Shown: positions 49,701 through 62,037 of the stretch, in pieces
Position numbering within the stretch: position 1 is the first letter of the stretch
Layout of the letters: each line of letters begins with the position of its first letter
Assembly: GCA_946807835.1 (NCBI GenBank)
Contig: OX327686.1
Location: 930,001 to 994,000 of the forward strand
Direction: 5' to 3'
Length of the DNA: 64,000 nucleotides
From: Ailanthus altissimus
Lineage: Eukaryota > Streptophyta > Magnoliopsida > Sapindales > Simaroubaceae
Notes under the pieces: model-generated
Seen by the model: only the letters and a program-made list of their open reading frames with translations
The model's database searches: none
Told to the model about the DNA's origin: nothing
Made by a program: the position numbers and the translations under genes

Positions 49701-52538
49701 ATATGATATTAACAATCTTTATTCGAAATGTTTATTGTATAAATATTAACAATTAATATTCATACAATATTGGAATGGCACGTGAGCACCAGCTCCAACA
49801 CAGCTACAATCCATTGGCTTTGTGATTCCCCAAAAGCTTAGCCTCCGCAGTTTGTTATCAATTACCCATTTCGCCCATAAGGAGGATTTCACTGCAACTA
49901 GCTCCCAGATATGCTTAGTAACTGCCGCTAAATTCCATAAGCTTATAGATTTAATGCCTAGGCCTCCTTCTTTTTTCCCTTTGCACACCTCATTCCAGCC
50001 TACTAATCCTCTCTTCCCCTGTTGGTTACTTCCATGCCATAAGAAATTACGGCATTTGTTTTCAATTTCTTTGGTGACTGACTTAGGCAGGATAAACATA
50101 GAACTCCAGTAGACGTACATACTCATTATCACAGATTTTATTAATTGTAACCGCCCTGCATAACTCAAATATTTCACAGTCCAGCTTGAGATTCTAGAGG
50201 TTATCCTATTAATAAGCTCTTGACAGTGGGCTTTCTTTAGTCCACCTGAAATTAGGGGAATACCTAAGTATTTAATAGGCAGCTCACCTTGTTTGTACTG
50301 AGTGATCTGCAGAATTGTCTCCTTGGTAGGCTGAGGAACATTCCCAAAGAAAATGAAGCTCTTACTAGCATTAAGGTGTAGCCCTGAAACCATTGAAAAA
50401 TCATCAAGCACTTGCTTAAAGTGGCCCACTGACCTTTCATCGCCATGTGAGAATAAGAATAAGTCGTCTGCAAACATCAAGTGATTTAACTGCAGCCTCT
50501 TACACCCCCTGTGAAATGTAAACTGATTCTGAGGAATACAGCTTAGGCTCCTACTAAGGTATTCCATGGCCAACACGAAAAGCAAAGGGGACATGGGATC
50601 CCCCTGCCTCAGACCTTTCTTTCCCGGGAAAAAGCCTTCTAATCTGCCATTCACCACAATTGAGTACATGCTAGTTCTGACACACTTCATGATAATATTG
50701 ATAAAGTGATAAGGGAAATTAAGCCCCATCAATACCTCTTCAAGGAAATCCCATGAGACCGAGTCATAAGCCTTGCGGAGGTCTATCTTAAATGCACATC
50801 TTGGGCTTCCACTATTCCGATCATATCCCCTCATAAGTTCATGTGCCAGTAAAGCATTATCGGTTATCTTCCTATTAGGAATAAAGGTTGATTGACTGGG
50901 GTTGACTAAATAGCTCACCACATTCCTTAGCCTGCCTGTTATTATTTTGGTGATGCATTTGTAAAGGACCGTACAACATGCAATTGGTCTATAGTCCCCC
51001 AAACTGTGAGGATTATGAATCTTAGGCACGAGAGTAATGGCAGTGGCATTTATGGGGTTGTAAAACTGACCTGAGGAGAAAAAATGTTGCACAGCTTCAG
51101 TCACCTCCGTTCCAACGATGTGCCAACTTTTTTTAAAGAAATAACTGTTGTAACCATCAGGTCCTGGAGCTTTATCACCATTGATGCTAAAGATAGCATT
51201 CTTGACTTCTTGGGCTGTAACTGGAGCATTCAGTATGTCTCTATCGTCTACCTTCAATTTAGGGCCAACATCTATGATTCTCTTTTGTATGGTCGCCCTA
51301 TAGGAAGTGTTGGTTCCCAGTAAATCCTTGTAGTAACCGACTATGGCTTCTTTCACCACATTGGGATCATCAGAGTTTTCCCCATTTTGTCTCTCAATCG
51401 AAGTGATTCTATTCCGAGCTCTTCTCTGCTTAACTGACTTATGAAAGTAGCTGGTATTTGAATCCCCCATTTGAATCCATCTTATTCTTGATTTTTGTCT
51501 GATAATGCTTTCTTCAGCATAAATAAGTTCCCTTAAATACGGATAAATGCCCCTTTCCTCATCTTGCAGAATTTGGTTAAATGGATCATGGATGAGTCTA
51601 CTCTGTAAGGAGGTCAACATCATTTTGTACTCTTCTATCTTTTGCTGGACATCAGAGAAAAAAACTTTGTTGAGTTCTTGTAGCTTGGGTTTTAATAATT
51701 TGAGTTTGACCCAAACCCGGGCCATTGGAGGGCCATAACATTCATGCTGCCAAGCTCGCTCAACTGTGGAGAGAAACTCAGAATGGGCACACCAGACATT
51801 AAAGAACTTGAAAGGAATATTACCACTATAGGAAGCTCTCGCGATAGATACCACAAGGGGAGAGTGATTTGAAATGCCTGCTGGTAAAACTTCACACTCA
51901 GAGGCAGCTAATGCATCTAGCCAGTTTCCATTAACAAATGCCCAGTCAATTTTCCTCCAAATTCGTTGCTCTCCAGTTTGATTGTTGCACCAAGTGTAGC
52001 GGCACCCATGGTTCTTTAACTCAAATAACTCTAGTCTCGATATCCAACTTTTAAACTGTTCCACCATGTTATCATTTACCCATTGTCCTCCAATTCTATC
52101 ATTGTTGCTGATGACGTTGTTAAAATCTCCTTGGATTAACCAAGGTGTAGTGTTGGGAGTCAAGCCATCACCTAAGTCCTTCCACAGGTTTTCTCTCTCC
52201 ATAGGGGTAGAGGCACCATAAACTAGAGTCCAGTAAAACGCAATGCCATCGATAAGAACTCTACTATGTATGAATTGTTGGTGCTTTTGTAGGATCGTGA
52301 CATTGCATCTAGCAGGATTAAAGACAATCCAAATTCTTCCCATATCTAGACACTCAGAATTATTTTCTAGCTTCCAGTCCCGTAAGGCTAATTTCTTCCA
52401 AATGGTATCTAGATTAGATAGTTTAACTTTTGTTTCTAACAATCCCAAAATACATAATCGACTAGATTTAATCAGAGACCGTACCTCTGATTGTTTACAA
52501 GGGTCGTGAAGACCCCGAATATTCCAACTTGCGATCAT
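46748..52538 (-). pseudogene. LINE ORF2: endonuclease - reverse transcriptase - zinc-binding domain, interrupted
   Basis: Two minus-strand parts, 52538-49801 and 47612-46748. Joined without the insertion and one copy of its 5-bp duplication they total 3603 nt, an exact multiple of three, for a 1200-residue protein. Part one starts MIASWNIRGL, the apurinic endonuclease domain (LLETKVK, GDFNNVIS, SNHSPLVV), to about residue 230. The reverse transcriptase follows at about 450-740: NGDKAPGPDGYN, DYRPIACCTVLYK, AFKIDLRKAYDSVSWDF, GLRQGDPMSPLLF and the catalytic FADD near residue 689. Part two has the RT zinc-binding domain: WGMQHMPKHCFVTWLALKNR, CPLCGC..ETIPHLFFQC. No other stop or frameshift interrupts these parts, so apart from the insertion the ORF looks recently active. 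As it stands, the first part runs into LTR sequence and stops at 49746. Confidence 0.9.
47618..49800. mobile_element. 2.2-kb solo-LTR-like insertion in LINE ORF2
   Basis: Bounded by tgttgg...ccaaca, a 6-bp inverted terminus of LTR type, and flanked by identical cagct at 47613-47617 and 49801-49805. Removing it restores the LINE frame exactly. No protein domain, primer site or polypurine tract is seen inside, so it is best read as a long solo LTR. It is unrelated by eye to the 1-kb LTR family at 61041. A section at about 48225-48440 is built of repeated TTAACC/TTAACT-like words. A TRIM-like element is the alternative. Confidence 0.75.
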
Positions 52539-52648
52539 TGTCCCCGTTTTGGGGATTTAGAGCTCCTTGTGGCACGTCGACCCTTCCCTATGATTCCCAC
52601 GTCATGCGTCAGAGTAATAGTCTTCTTTAAGTTGAATCTATCCACTAC

Positions 52649-53302
52649 CTAAAGAACCTCTGATCCTCCGTTACCTGGCACTTGTTTCACTGCCGTATCT
52701 ATTGTGACATTCTCCTCATTGCCTTCTGGAGTCTGTATACCCATCTCTGCTTTGCTTGTATCTAACTCTTTTTGTTCCTGCTTTTTAGGGTGGATAATAG
52801 GTGCCTTTCTTTCTCCTTGATTGTTCTGAACCGTCTCTCTTTCTTTCCACACCTGTTTTATTCCAACCTTACAGTCTTTCCCCTCATGGCCAATCCCTTT
52901 ACATTTGGGGCAGACAGTAGGCTTCCACTCATAAGTTACCTCCTGCATAACCATGTTACCCTCTTCATCCTCTAAGGTAATCATGGAAGGAAACTCGCCC
53001 CCCACATCCATTTCCACCAGGACTCTCGCAAATGTCAGCCTTGTTCTATTCAATGTACATTGATCGCAAAATTTAGGAGATCCCAATGAGCTAGCTATAC
53101 GACTCAAGAGTGGGGGGCTCCAAAATTTCCACGGTAGTCCTGGGAATTGTACCCAAATAAGCAGAGTTCTGATACTGGCTATATCCATTACCATTCTAGG
53201 CTTCCAAGCTTTGAGGATCAAAGACCGTTTATCAAAGGTTAGAAGTCCATCCGCAAGTACTTTCTGCTTTCCTATTTCATTCTCAAAGTTAAACAGAAAC
53301 AA
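52649..53302 (-). pseudogene. LINE ORF1 fragment (DUF4283 plus CCHC zinc knuckle)
   Basis: Minus strand, about 217 residues with no ATG at the front. It begins inside the DUF4283 domain (GLFLFNFENEIGKQKVL; IWVQFPGLPWKFW; RTRLTFARVLVEMD) and carries the knuckle CPKCKGIGHEGKDC. Plant L1 ORF1 proteins have extra N-terminal sequence before this block, so the element is cut at its 5' end near 53310. ORF1 binds the element's RNA. A short gap separates it from ORF2, as usual. Confidence 0.85.
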
Positions 53303-53310
53303 CCCCTTTT

Positions 53311-54397
53311 TAATAGTACCAATGTATGTTTAATTTATTTTTGCCGCCGGTTCAAAGTTTTCCGTTGCCTAATAAGATATCCTATACAACAGTAAAAAGA
53401 GAAGGTCAGAAACTTCAACTGTTGCCATAATAAAACAGTGTTTGCCATTTTTATCGTTTGAACATACGAAATTTATTATCTCACAGATTTTTTTTCATTT
53501 TAAAACTATACAGTAGATGATTCCATTGGAATAACTTTAAGAATCCACGTGTTCTTTTCTCATAAAAATATTATAAAATAGGAATTATAATATATATTTA
53601 ATGTAGTAAAGTAACCCTAGTTTTTATTTTGAGTTTTTCTCATTTATTGTTTTCTTAGTTCTTTTTAATGTTAAGTATTTCTTATTTTTGGTAGATTATA
53701 TTTTCTTTCCGAATATGGGTTTATTATTCTCTTTGACAACAAGCAAAACACTAGTATAAATAAGTCTGTAATTCTTAATTTTTAAGTACTGTTCCACAAT
53801 ACAATTTAGTTTCTTTCTCAAACTAGAGTTATTTTGCTCTTGGTGAGTGTTATTTTTTATGAATTCAAAATATACGTTAAAATGAACTAAATATCGCTTC
53901 TGTGTTGCGTTAATATTTAATTAATAAGTTATTTATTTTTTAATGCCAAATATACTACTTATTACATAATAGTTTGTTCTTTTCCTTAAAACAATCCAAT
54001 TTGATACAATTCAACTCTTAATTTTTTCAGTCTATTCAAGAATGTCCAAGGATATGACCCTTCAATTTGTAAGCTAAATAAATACAATATTTGTATAAGA
54101 AACAAACATTTTGAGCAACAACCATGTTTAGGAGCTTCTTGGTGTTGACAAAGATCCATTAACTTAAGTCTATTCCAAATAATTAACTATTTATGCATTA
54201 TCTCTAGAATTTTCTGTTTTAAGTCATATATATATATATAATATCTTAAAAAATATTGGAAACATTACTTTTATTTTAATTTGGCAAAATTTCTTATGGG
54301 ATCACACCCCGGAATGAATAAATTTTTTGTTGTGATTTTTCGAATTTTAGGGCAAATATAAAGATGAGATATTATTTATAAATAATAATTAGGGCAG
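53311..54397. other. AT-rich intergenic DNA
   Basis: No gene, RNA gene or clear repeat recognised. Confidence 0.45.
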
Positions 54398-54646
54398 ATA
54401 TGAGAATGGATTATCACCCTGAACCACTTTGAAACTCTAAATAAAAAAAATGATTGTAAAATATTAAAAATAAATAAATTTAAATATGGAGTACCACGGG
54501 GACCTATTACTATTTGGAGGATCTCCATTCTTGAATCCGAACTAACTAATTCGGATATAAGCTAGGTATGAAGATTTTCAACTCATACGAATATGAAGAT
54601 AGAGAATACCATCCCTAACCTGCCTTATCCCATTATCAGCCCTAAT
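54398..54646. mobile_element. Possible hAT-type MITE
   Basis: About 249 bp bounded by attagggcagata and, inverted, tatcagccctaat, an imperfect terminal inverted repeat. TAGGGC(T)G termini are usual for plant hAT elements. There is no coding sequence and no convincing 8-bp duplication. Confidence 0.4.
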
Positions 54647-54785
54647 TTTGTTATTTTATTTCTATATTATCTCTATTTGTTTTTGCTACATAATTTTATA
54701 CTAACAGTTTAAATCTCTACGAGAAGAATTGAAAACATTACTTCTAAAAATATCTTGATACATGCACATTATTGGTTATGTGCAA

Positions 54786-55135
54786 TAAAGATTTATTTAT
54801 TTTTTAGGCATGAAAGTTTAAATTAAAGAGAAAAATTCAATCTAAAAAAATAATAACATTTGAAATTTATCATTAATTATAAAAAATAAATATTTGCCAT
54901 ATATATATATAAATAAATATAATCTAGCCGTTAGTATATATATATAAATAAAAATAAATAAAATAAAGATTTATTTATTTATTATTTAATTTATATTTTT
55001 TAGGCATGAACGTTTAAATTAAAGAGAAAAATTCAATCTAAAAAAATAATAACATTTGAAATTTATCATTAATTATAAAAAATAAATATTTGCCATATAT
55101 ATATATATAAATGAAATAATCTAGCAGTTATGTAA
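54786..55135. repeat. Tandem duplication of an AT-rich unit
   Basis: Two near-identical blocks of about 150-170 bp (about 54786-54940 and 54965-55135), both containing ttaggcatgaa, gtttaaattaaagagaaaaa, attcaatctaaaaaaataat, acatttgaaatttatcatta and tatttgccatatatat. The second has about 20 extra bases near its start. Near identity suggests a recent event. Confidence 0.9.
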
Positions 55136-56515
55136 CTCATCATATAATGAGTAACATTTTTATATAGCACTATTTAGACAATCTATAATTTTTACGTATT
55201 TTACGATGTGTTATAAAATCTTATAATATATATAAGTATTTACCATACGGTGAGTTACGTAATTTATTAAATTACATATATATATATTATTATTTTAATA
55301 ATCAATGTAACTCATCATATATTGAGTACTTAAATATATGACAAAATTATATAATATATCATAAATTGTGTTAAATTTATAATTTAACTAGGCTCTGCAT
55401 CACATAATAATATTATTTGTTATATAGTAAATTATGTATAATAGACACACGATATTATTTTATAACACATTATAAATTATATAAAAATTATAAATTTTTT
55501 AAACACTAATTTTTTAAATCAATTTAATATATACATATAATTATATAGAATTGATTTAATAAATTACATATATATAGTAATATTTTTTATTATATTAAAA
55601 ATAATAAATTTATTAAATAATGAAATGATAGTAAAACTCACCTTACGTAACACTAGCCCGTTACACTAATTATATATATATATATAATATTTCATTGAGA
55701 CACGAGCAGATTTTAAAACAAAATGATAACTTTTCAACTGCCCAACTGCTTATATCTAAAAGACAAGACACTTCTTCCATTTCTCCAATGCATTATCCAC
55801 TTGCTTCTTGACTGTGACACACAGATTTTTTTTTTAAAAAAAAATTATACACCTTAAAAAATGAAAGAAAGAAAAAGTCAGCTGCTGGGTGCCGTAGTCA
55901 GTAGCCATTGGGATAATATATATGTATCGCTATGGATTTGTTTAGATCATAATATATTTAAATAATAATATGCATATTTTTTTATATATATGATTCATCG
56001 TATAAAAATTATTACATTAAAATATTTATTTTTAGTTAGAAGTTTTATATTAAATTAATTTCTACTTGATTAATACTTGTTGTATTTTAGTCGATTTGAT
56101 AGATCCTTCATTTTGCATGCAAATCATTCCACATAAATAATATCAATACCCAACCACAAAATAATAATAACATCAATCCTAAATTTACTATCTAGACGTC
56201 TATTGTTTTTATAAAAAAAATTAGACGTTTTGATTTTAAAAACTTATTATTATATAAAAATTATAAATTAATTAAATAATATCACGTGATAATATCATTC
56301 GATGTATAATAAATTATTTAATTATTAAATAATTATATATAAAAATAAATTTAATAAATTATGTATTAAATTTTATTATCATATATTATTATTTAATAAA
56401 TTTATAATTTTTTTATAATTTATAATATATTATAAAATATTATTACATATTTAAAAACTCAGAATATGATGAGTTATATCACTATATCAATTATATATAT
56501 ATATATATATAAATA
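55115..56515. repeat. Cluster of AT-rich MITE-like motif copies
   Basis: A phrase built from 'taactcatcatataatgagta', 'acattttatatagcac' or 'acaaaattatataat', and 'atatcataaattatataaaaattataaatt' recurs several times (near 55130-55210, 55230-55270, 55310-55380, 55420-55500 and 56290-56475). Copies elsewhere are near 38855-38945 and 42105-42200. Copies are diverged and often partial. A TA run ends the cluster at 56491-56511. Confidence 0.5.
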
Positions 56516-59059
56516 TAATGATCTTTGACTGTAAAAGCAGTCTGGAAATGTTTAATGACACTTATGGGATTTGGAACATCTTTACATTCTTTTAGATTCA
56601 GATGGAAGGAGAAGCTTCCTTGAGGTCCCATGTCCCTTTTTTTTTAATGGGTTTTGTTAACTTAGTACAATTGGTCAAAGAATTGGTAGGATTTTGTTTA
56701 GGAAACCTGACAGTTTAATTTTAAATTTTAATTAAATTATTTAATCAATTTTTATAGTCTTATAAAATTATTTTGATGATATCTATATTATTAAAGAAAC
56801 AATGTTTAAAGTGTAATTTTTGAAGATAAAAAGATAAATTTGATCAAATACAAAATCATTTACTCTCAAAAATACATTTTAAACGTTATTTCTTTTTAAA
56901 CAGAAATAACAAATTGAAGTGTTTAAAAAAAAAGATATATATAAAAATATACTAATTAATTCAACCATTTTTCTTCTAATGAAAAAGCTTGTTCTGTAGA
57001 TCATGTTGACAAATATTTAAATCGAGACCGATCACAGATGTTTTTAAAAGAAGTAAAAGCAATAATTACAAATATTTGTGATTCAATTCCTTTTTTTTTG
57101 GGGTCTTAATTATTATTATTATTATTTTTAGAAAATGTTAAGATTCTTCTCTTGGAGCTAAAGCATAAGAAGAAGATCGAAGTATGCATGCCAACGCTTG
57201 CTTGCTTGCATGCACATTATGCATTGAAAATTTGAAACAATACAAAAAGAAAAAAAATTCCAAGCAAAAAAAACTACATGCAATGCAAATCTCGGAAATC
57301 ATGGGCAGATCTCATCCAATAAATGACCGAATTGAAGAGTTTTTCACGATTGCAAGCAACAGCAACAACAAGAAGAACAGTGTAAATTAGGTTTTGACTG
57401 AGCAGCTCATGTTTAAATTTTTGCTTCAACATTTAATACGAAGAAATGTAACTCCTCTTCGTTTTCAGTGCATGTGGGGGTGGGGGGTTCTAGGAGATTT
57501 CAAATCAGAGTACTGTTTTTTTTATCTTAAAAAAGAAATTTATTTTTTTATCTAATTTATTAAGGATTGAGGTCATGCATTAGCTCATAAAAGGTTCATG
57601 AATGATTTCATTTATTAAAAAAAAAGTTGTAGGAAAAAAAATCATTAGTGATATATATATTTTACACTAATTTTATAAATATAACGTTTTTCTTTTAGAA
57701 ATTTAATTATACCTGTGTTCTTAAAATAATTTTATCTCAAAAAAGTTGACGGAAATGTGTCGAACTTTTATTTTTTAAATCAAAAATATTTTACAAAAAA
57801 TAATTATTTTACAATCTCTAAAAAAAAATTACGGGAGGTTATTTACACATAACCATTTAGATTTTTAAAAAATATTATTGAACTTCAATTTTTTTTTTCT
57901 TTTTTGTTTGTGGTAATACTAAAATTGATAAATTAAATTTAAAATATTTCATATTAGATTTGATATTTATATCAATACCTCCCCTGCATGTATGTTAATG
58001 ATCAATCCATATATTATGCGACTTTTTTTTTTGGGGGGGTATATCACAAATGTTTTAAGTTTGTGTGTATAAATATATATTCGAAAGATAACGTTTAAAG
58101 TTTATGGAAAATTAATAATTTAGTCTATATATTTTTTATTGAATTACTTATTTGACTTTTAATATTTTAAAAATTATCAATTATGTCATTTAGAGTGTTC
58201 TTGTTATCATTTTCTTCTCTTAAAAATATTTTTTTGTTATTATTTTTATACTTAAAACGTGACCATTTTTATTTTTAAGAGACTTATACAATTGGTAATT
58301 GTTAAAATTTCCGAATGTCATAGATAATTCAACAGAAAATTAAGAACTAAAATAATAATTTATCAAAGTTTCTTTAAAAGATATGCACTATTGAGAAATT
58401 TGTTTCTCACAAAAAAAAATAATAATAACAAGATTCACTACTTGGATGAATGTCCTCCGAGTTTAGCTTATGATGAGTGATGATAGTAGCCAAGTGAGTC
58501 GTTGCAACAATAAATGGCATTTCACTCCTTTGAACATAATTAAGCATTTAATTACTCATTAGATTTTGTCATTAACTAGAATCGTTTTTCCCTTAATCTA
58601 CTTAAATCCACCCAAAATAGGTGTTAAATTGGGAGATAAAGGTTGGAGGACAATAGCCTAATAACATGATAAGTCAACAGGTGATGACGTTTAATTAACA
58701 AACATAATCAAGATTTATCGATCATTAGTTATATATAGATTAGATAACGACAAAGCGAGTGATTAAGCTAAAAGAAATTAATTATAATAAATAATTACAA
58801 AGTTAGGTGCTAATAGGCATGATTTAAAGAGGAAGGATTTGGTATAAAGTTGTTTTAACCACTTCTTTAGACAAATTTAATGGGATGTTAATTGAAGACG
58901 TGACCATATTTTCAAGTTTGATCAACCCCTAATTAACTTCCTCTCAATAATTAATTTTGTACATTATAGAATAATTAATCAAGCACTTGGTAAACAACTG
59001 CGATGTCGATAAGTTGATCATCTAATTTTCTAAGTGTGGGTGTTCGTTTCTTTGATTTA
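56516..59059. other. AT-rich intergenic DNA
   Basis: No supported gene. The plus-strand frame at 57184-57390 (68 residues, cysteine-rich start then lysine-rich) has no family resemblance, and no TATA or splice context supports it. Confidence 0.45.
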
Positions 59060-61030
59060 ATTCATATGTGCAACTTTTTATAAGAAAAAAAAATGTTATT
59101 CTAACAATTCTCTATATAAAAAATAATATTTCTTAATAAAAAAAAAATATATTAATTTTGTCTTTAATTTTATTGATATATACCAATTCAATCTACACTT
59201 TTAAAAATATACCACTTAATCCTCATAGGGAGGAAAATAGTAATTATTTATAAATAAAAATGATAGAAAAAATAACCAAAAACGTCCATATAGAAATTAA
59301 CATAATATATATTAAAAAATAGAATTAAGTTGATGTATATTAATAAAATTATAGACTAAAATGACTTTTTTTTTAACAACAAAAATTTCGATTAAAGAAA
59401 ATTTCACAAATATAAAACATACCCCCCATAAATTTGATTCAAATCTTAAAATTATAATTTCACATTTTTATTAGTATAAACATTTGCACGTTTTTAAAAT
59501 ATAAAGAAACAACGCTATTGTATTTTTTTTTTAGTTATACAATATTATGTAAATTTAAATAAAATTATTTAAGTCAAATCTGCATTTTAAAACCGTACAA
59601 ATTTTAGCATTAATTGCACCAAAAAGTTTATACCGCAATGTGTAATTTCTTATAAGAAAAATAAAATTGTTATTATAATAATTCTCAATATAAAGAATCA
59701 TATTTCGCAATATAAAATAAAGGAAAAACATCAATTCACCGCTAATTTTATTAATATTGTTGATTGAAAAAAATGACTTTTTCGAATCAATAAATTTTAA
59801 ATTTGTTTTGTTGTAGAAATATAGTTTGAGCCTAATTTAAATTGGGTTTTAGTCCACTCGATCCTCTTCCTACAAAGACCAAACCAAAAATATGTTATAG
59901 TTTCGCTGATAATGATTTTAACGAAGACACTTTAATATTCAAGTTAATCCAAAAAAAGTGTGTTAATAGATAAAAATAGAGTAGATAGAGTGTCTAGAAA
60001 ATTAGAACATGTTCTTTATTACTCTTTCCCTTTATATAAACTCAGACCTTGAGAATTTGAGGTTAGATGTTCAAGTCATTACTTTTATTGATTGCTAATG
60101 TAATTTGAGGATATTGTCTTCCAAAATTAGGGAGGTTCCCTCTAGAGATAGTGTACACTATCAATCACGATGACTTGTCTTATTAAATTTTTGTTGACTT
60201 TCCTTGTGAAGACGCATTCTAATATTCCTTTTAGGGCTTTAGTTTTTCGCGTGAGTCAAATGATCATAATATTTAAGGTAAGAGCTGCTCGGATTGTTTA
60301 GAATTTCAAACGGTGGGGACTAGCACATGGGCTGGGATTGTCTCATTTATGATCAATCGACTCGTAATATTTATGATATGAGCTGCTTGAAATATTTAAG
60401 ATCTCGTGCTGGTCAGAACCTTTGAGTTGCTATCCTAGCACGTGAATTTGGCAAGTCTTGGCAAGGGATCTTTTTGATTCGCGCCTTATGGGTGAAACTA
60501 CATTTCTCAAGTTTAAATGACCTATTTTATGGGTCGGAGAATTTTTAGGAGAACAAATATAAACTAACTTAATCTCTACTTTTTTTAATATGTATACGTT
60601 AGTTTTTATAAAGATAAAAATAATAATTATTCAAAGATGAAAATAGAAGCATAAAATAATAAAAAATATCTGTACAAAGACTAATGTAATATATATTAAA
60701 ACAAGTGATAATTAAGTTAATATATATTAATAAAACTAAGAATTAAAATAATATTTTTTTTAAAATAAAAGTTTAAATTAAAAACGAATTTCGTAAATAT
60801 AAAACTTAACCCCAATAAAACAGATTCAAATCCTAAAATTAAAATTTTTCATTTTAATTAGTCAAAACATTTATAAATTTTTAAAACATAAAGAAACAAC
60901 ATTATATTTTTTTTAGTTATTCGATAGATAAAGAATATTATGTAAATTTAAATAAAATTATTTAAGTCAAATTTGTATTTTAAAAAAGTGCAAACATTTT
61001 AATTAATTGCACGGAATATTTTCTATCCCA
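59060..61030. repeat. Diverged local duplications left of the copia-type element
   Basis: Block 59220-59640 aligns with 60590-61030: shared 'ttgatgtatattaataaaa'-type, 'attcaaatc(t/c)taaaatta', 'cgtttttaaaatataaagaaacaac' and 'tatgtaaatttaaataaaat' followed by tatttaagtcaaat. A third partial unit, 59645-59770, resembles 59065-59180 ('ttataagaaaa...tgttatt...ataattct'). The sequence between (59820-60560) is less AT-rich and unrecognised. No reading frame is present. Confidence 0.65.
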
Positions 61031-61040
61031 ATATATATCT

Positions 61041-62037
61041 TGTTAAAAAATTAGTGATTCAATAATTTTGATTGGATAAGAATTGAGATTAATACTAAAG
61101 TAAAGAGTCACAAGAAGTTTAGAACGTGTGGGACACGTATGGAAAAGTTTAGGACGTGTGGGACATGAAGGGGGAAGTGAAACGGGACTCGAAGATACAA
61201 AGGAAGAAGGAAATCGCATGAAGCTTCTAGCGCTGCGGCGCTCAACACAGAAGACCAATGCCGCAGCGCTAGACGCGAGAAGGGCCAGCGCCGAGGCGCC
61301 CACGGACAAGCGCCGCAACGCCAGAACGCGTGGAAAAGTCCGTTTTAGCTCGGGATTTCAAGTTTTGGGAAGTTTTGAACTTCCAAAACAAGTAGACTCA
61401 TACTCCAACAAGGAATAGGGTTAGTAGGCACGAAATACACCCTATATAAACACTTGTAAACCCTTGTTTAAGATTAAGCATCTAAGGTTTCAAGATGTAA
61501 CCATAAGAGAAAATAGAGGAGCTAGGTAGGCACTAAGTGCGTGGTGCATTAGGGTATAACCTTGGGGGTGTTTTCTTCTTTAGGTTCTTTAAGTGAATAA
61601 AAGAGAAACACCATAGATCCTTTTGGCTTAGATGCTCGGGCTATTCTTGTGTTCCTTGTAAAAATCTCTTATGAGGAGATACGAAGATGTTTTAGGGAAT
61701 TATAATAATCAATGATAGATGCTTAGAGGTCTCTATGAGAAATACTAAGGGGTCTTGTAGGATCATTGATGATGTAAGAAGATACTTTGTGATCTATTTC
61801 AATTGTGAGAAGCCGAATCACGGATCCTCCGTTGACATAGGCAATTTGGGCCAAACCACGTATATCTTGTGTCTTGTGATTGGTTTGTTTTCTTTATCTT
61901 TATTGGTGTGTTACTCTTATGTGTTCTTACTTATGGTGTGAGTTATGGTTTTTCGCTGCGCAAAGGGTATCAAGGTTGTGACTTAGTTGATGCCATAGGG
62001 GTGTCAAATTAAAGTGCACGACGTGATATCCTTAACA
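61041..62037 (+). repeat. 5' LTR
   Basis: 997 bp with TG...CA ends. It contains the TATA box (ctatataaa, 61442-61450) of the element's own promoter. A GC-rich block (61228-61330) made of gcgctgcggcgct-like words stands out from the AT-rich surroundings. Confidence 0.88.

Larger units (their letters stand above)
46643..53310 (-). mobile_element. LINE (plant L1-type) retrotransposon, 5' truncated, split by a nested LTR
   Basis: Runs on the minus strand from about 53310 to a terminal A tract (T run at about 46639-46649 on the plus strand). Removing the 2.2-kb insertion leaves about 4.5 kb. It has a truncated ORF1, a full ORF2 and a short 3' end. It lies immediately next to the right 17-bp repeat of the previous element. 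I did not find a matching target duplication at the 53310 end. Confidence 0.9.

Noticed and set aside
61043..61418. Frames of 91 and 96 residues in the 5' LTR
   Set aside because: They arise from the GC-rich block of the LTR and match no protein family.
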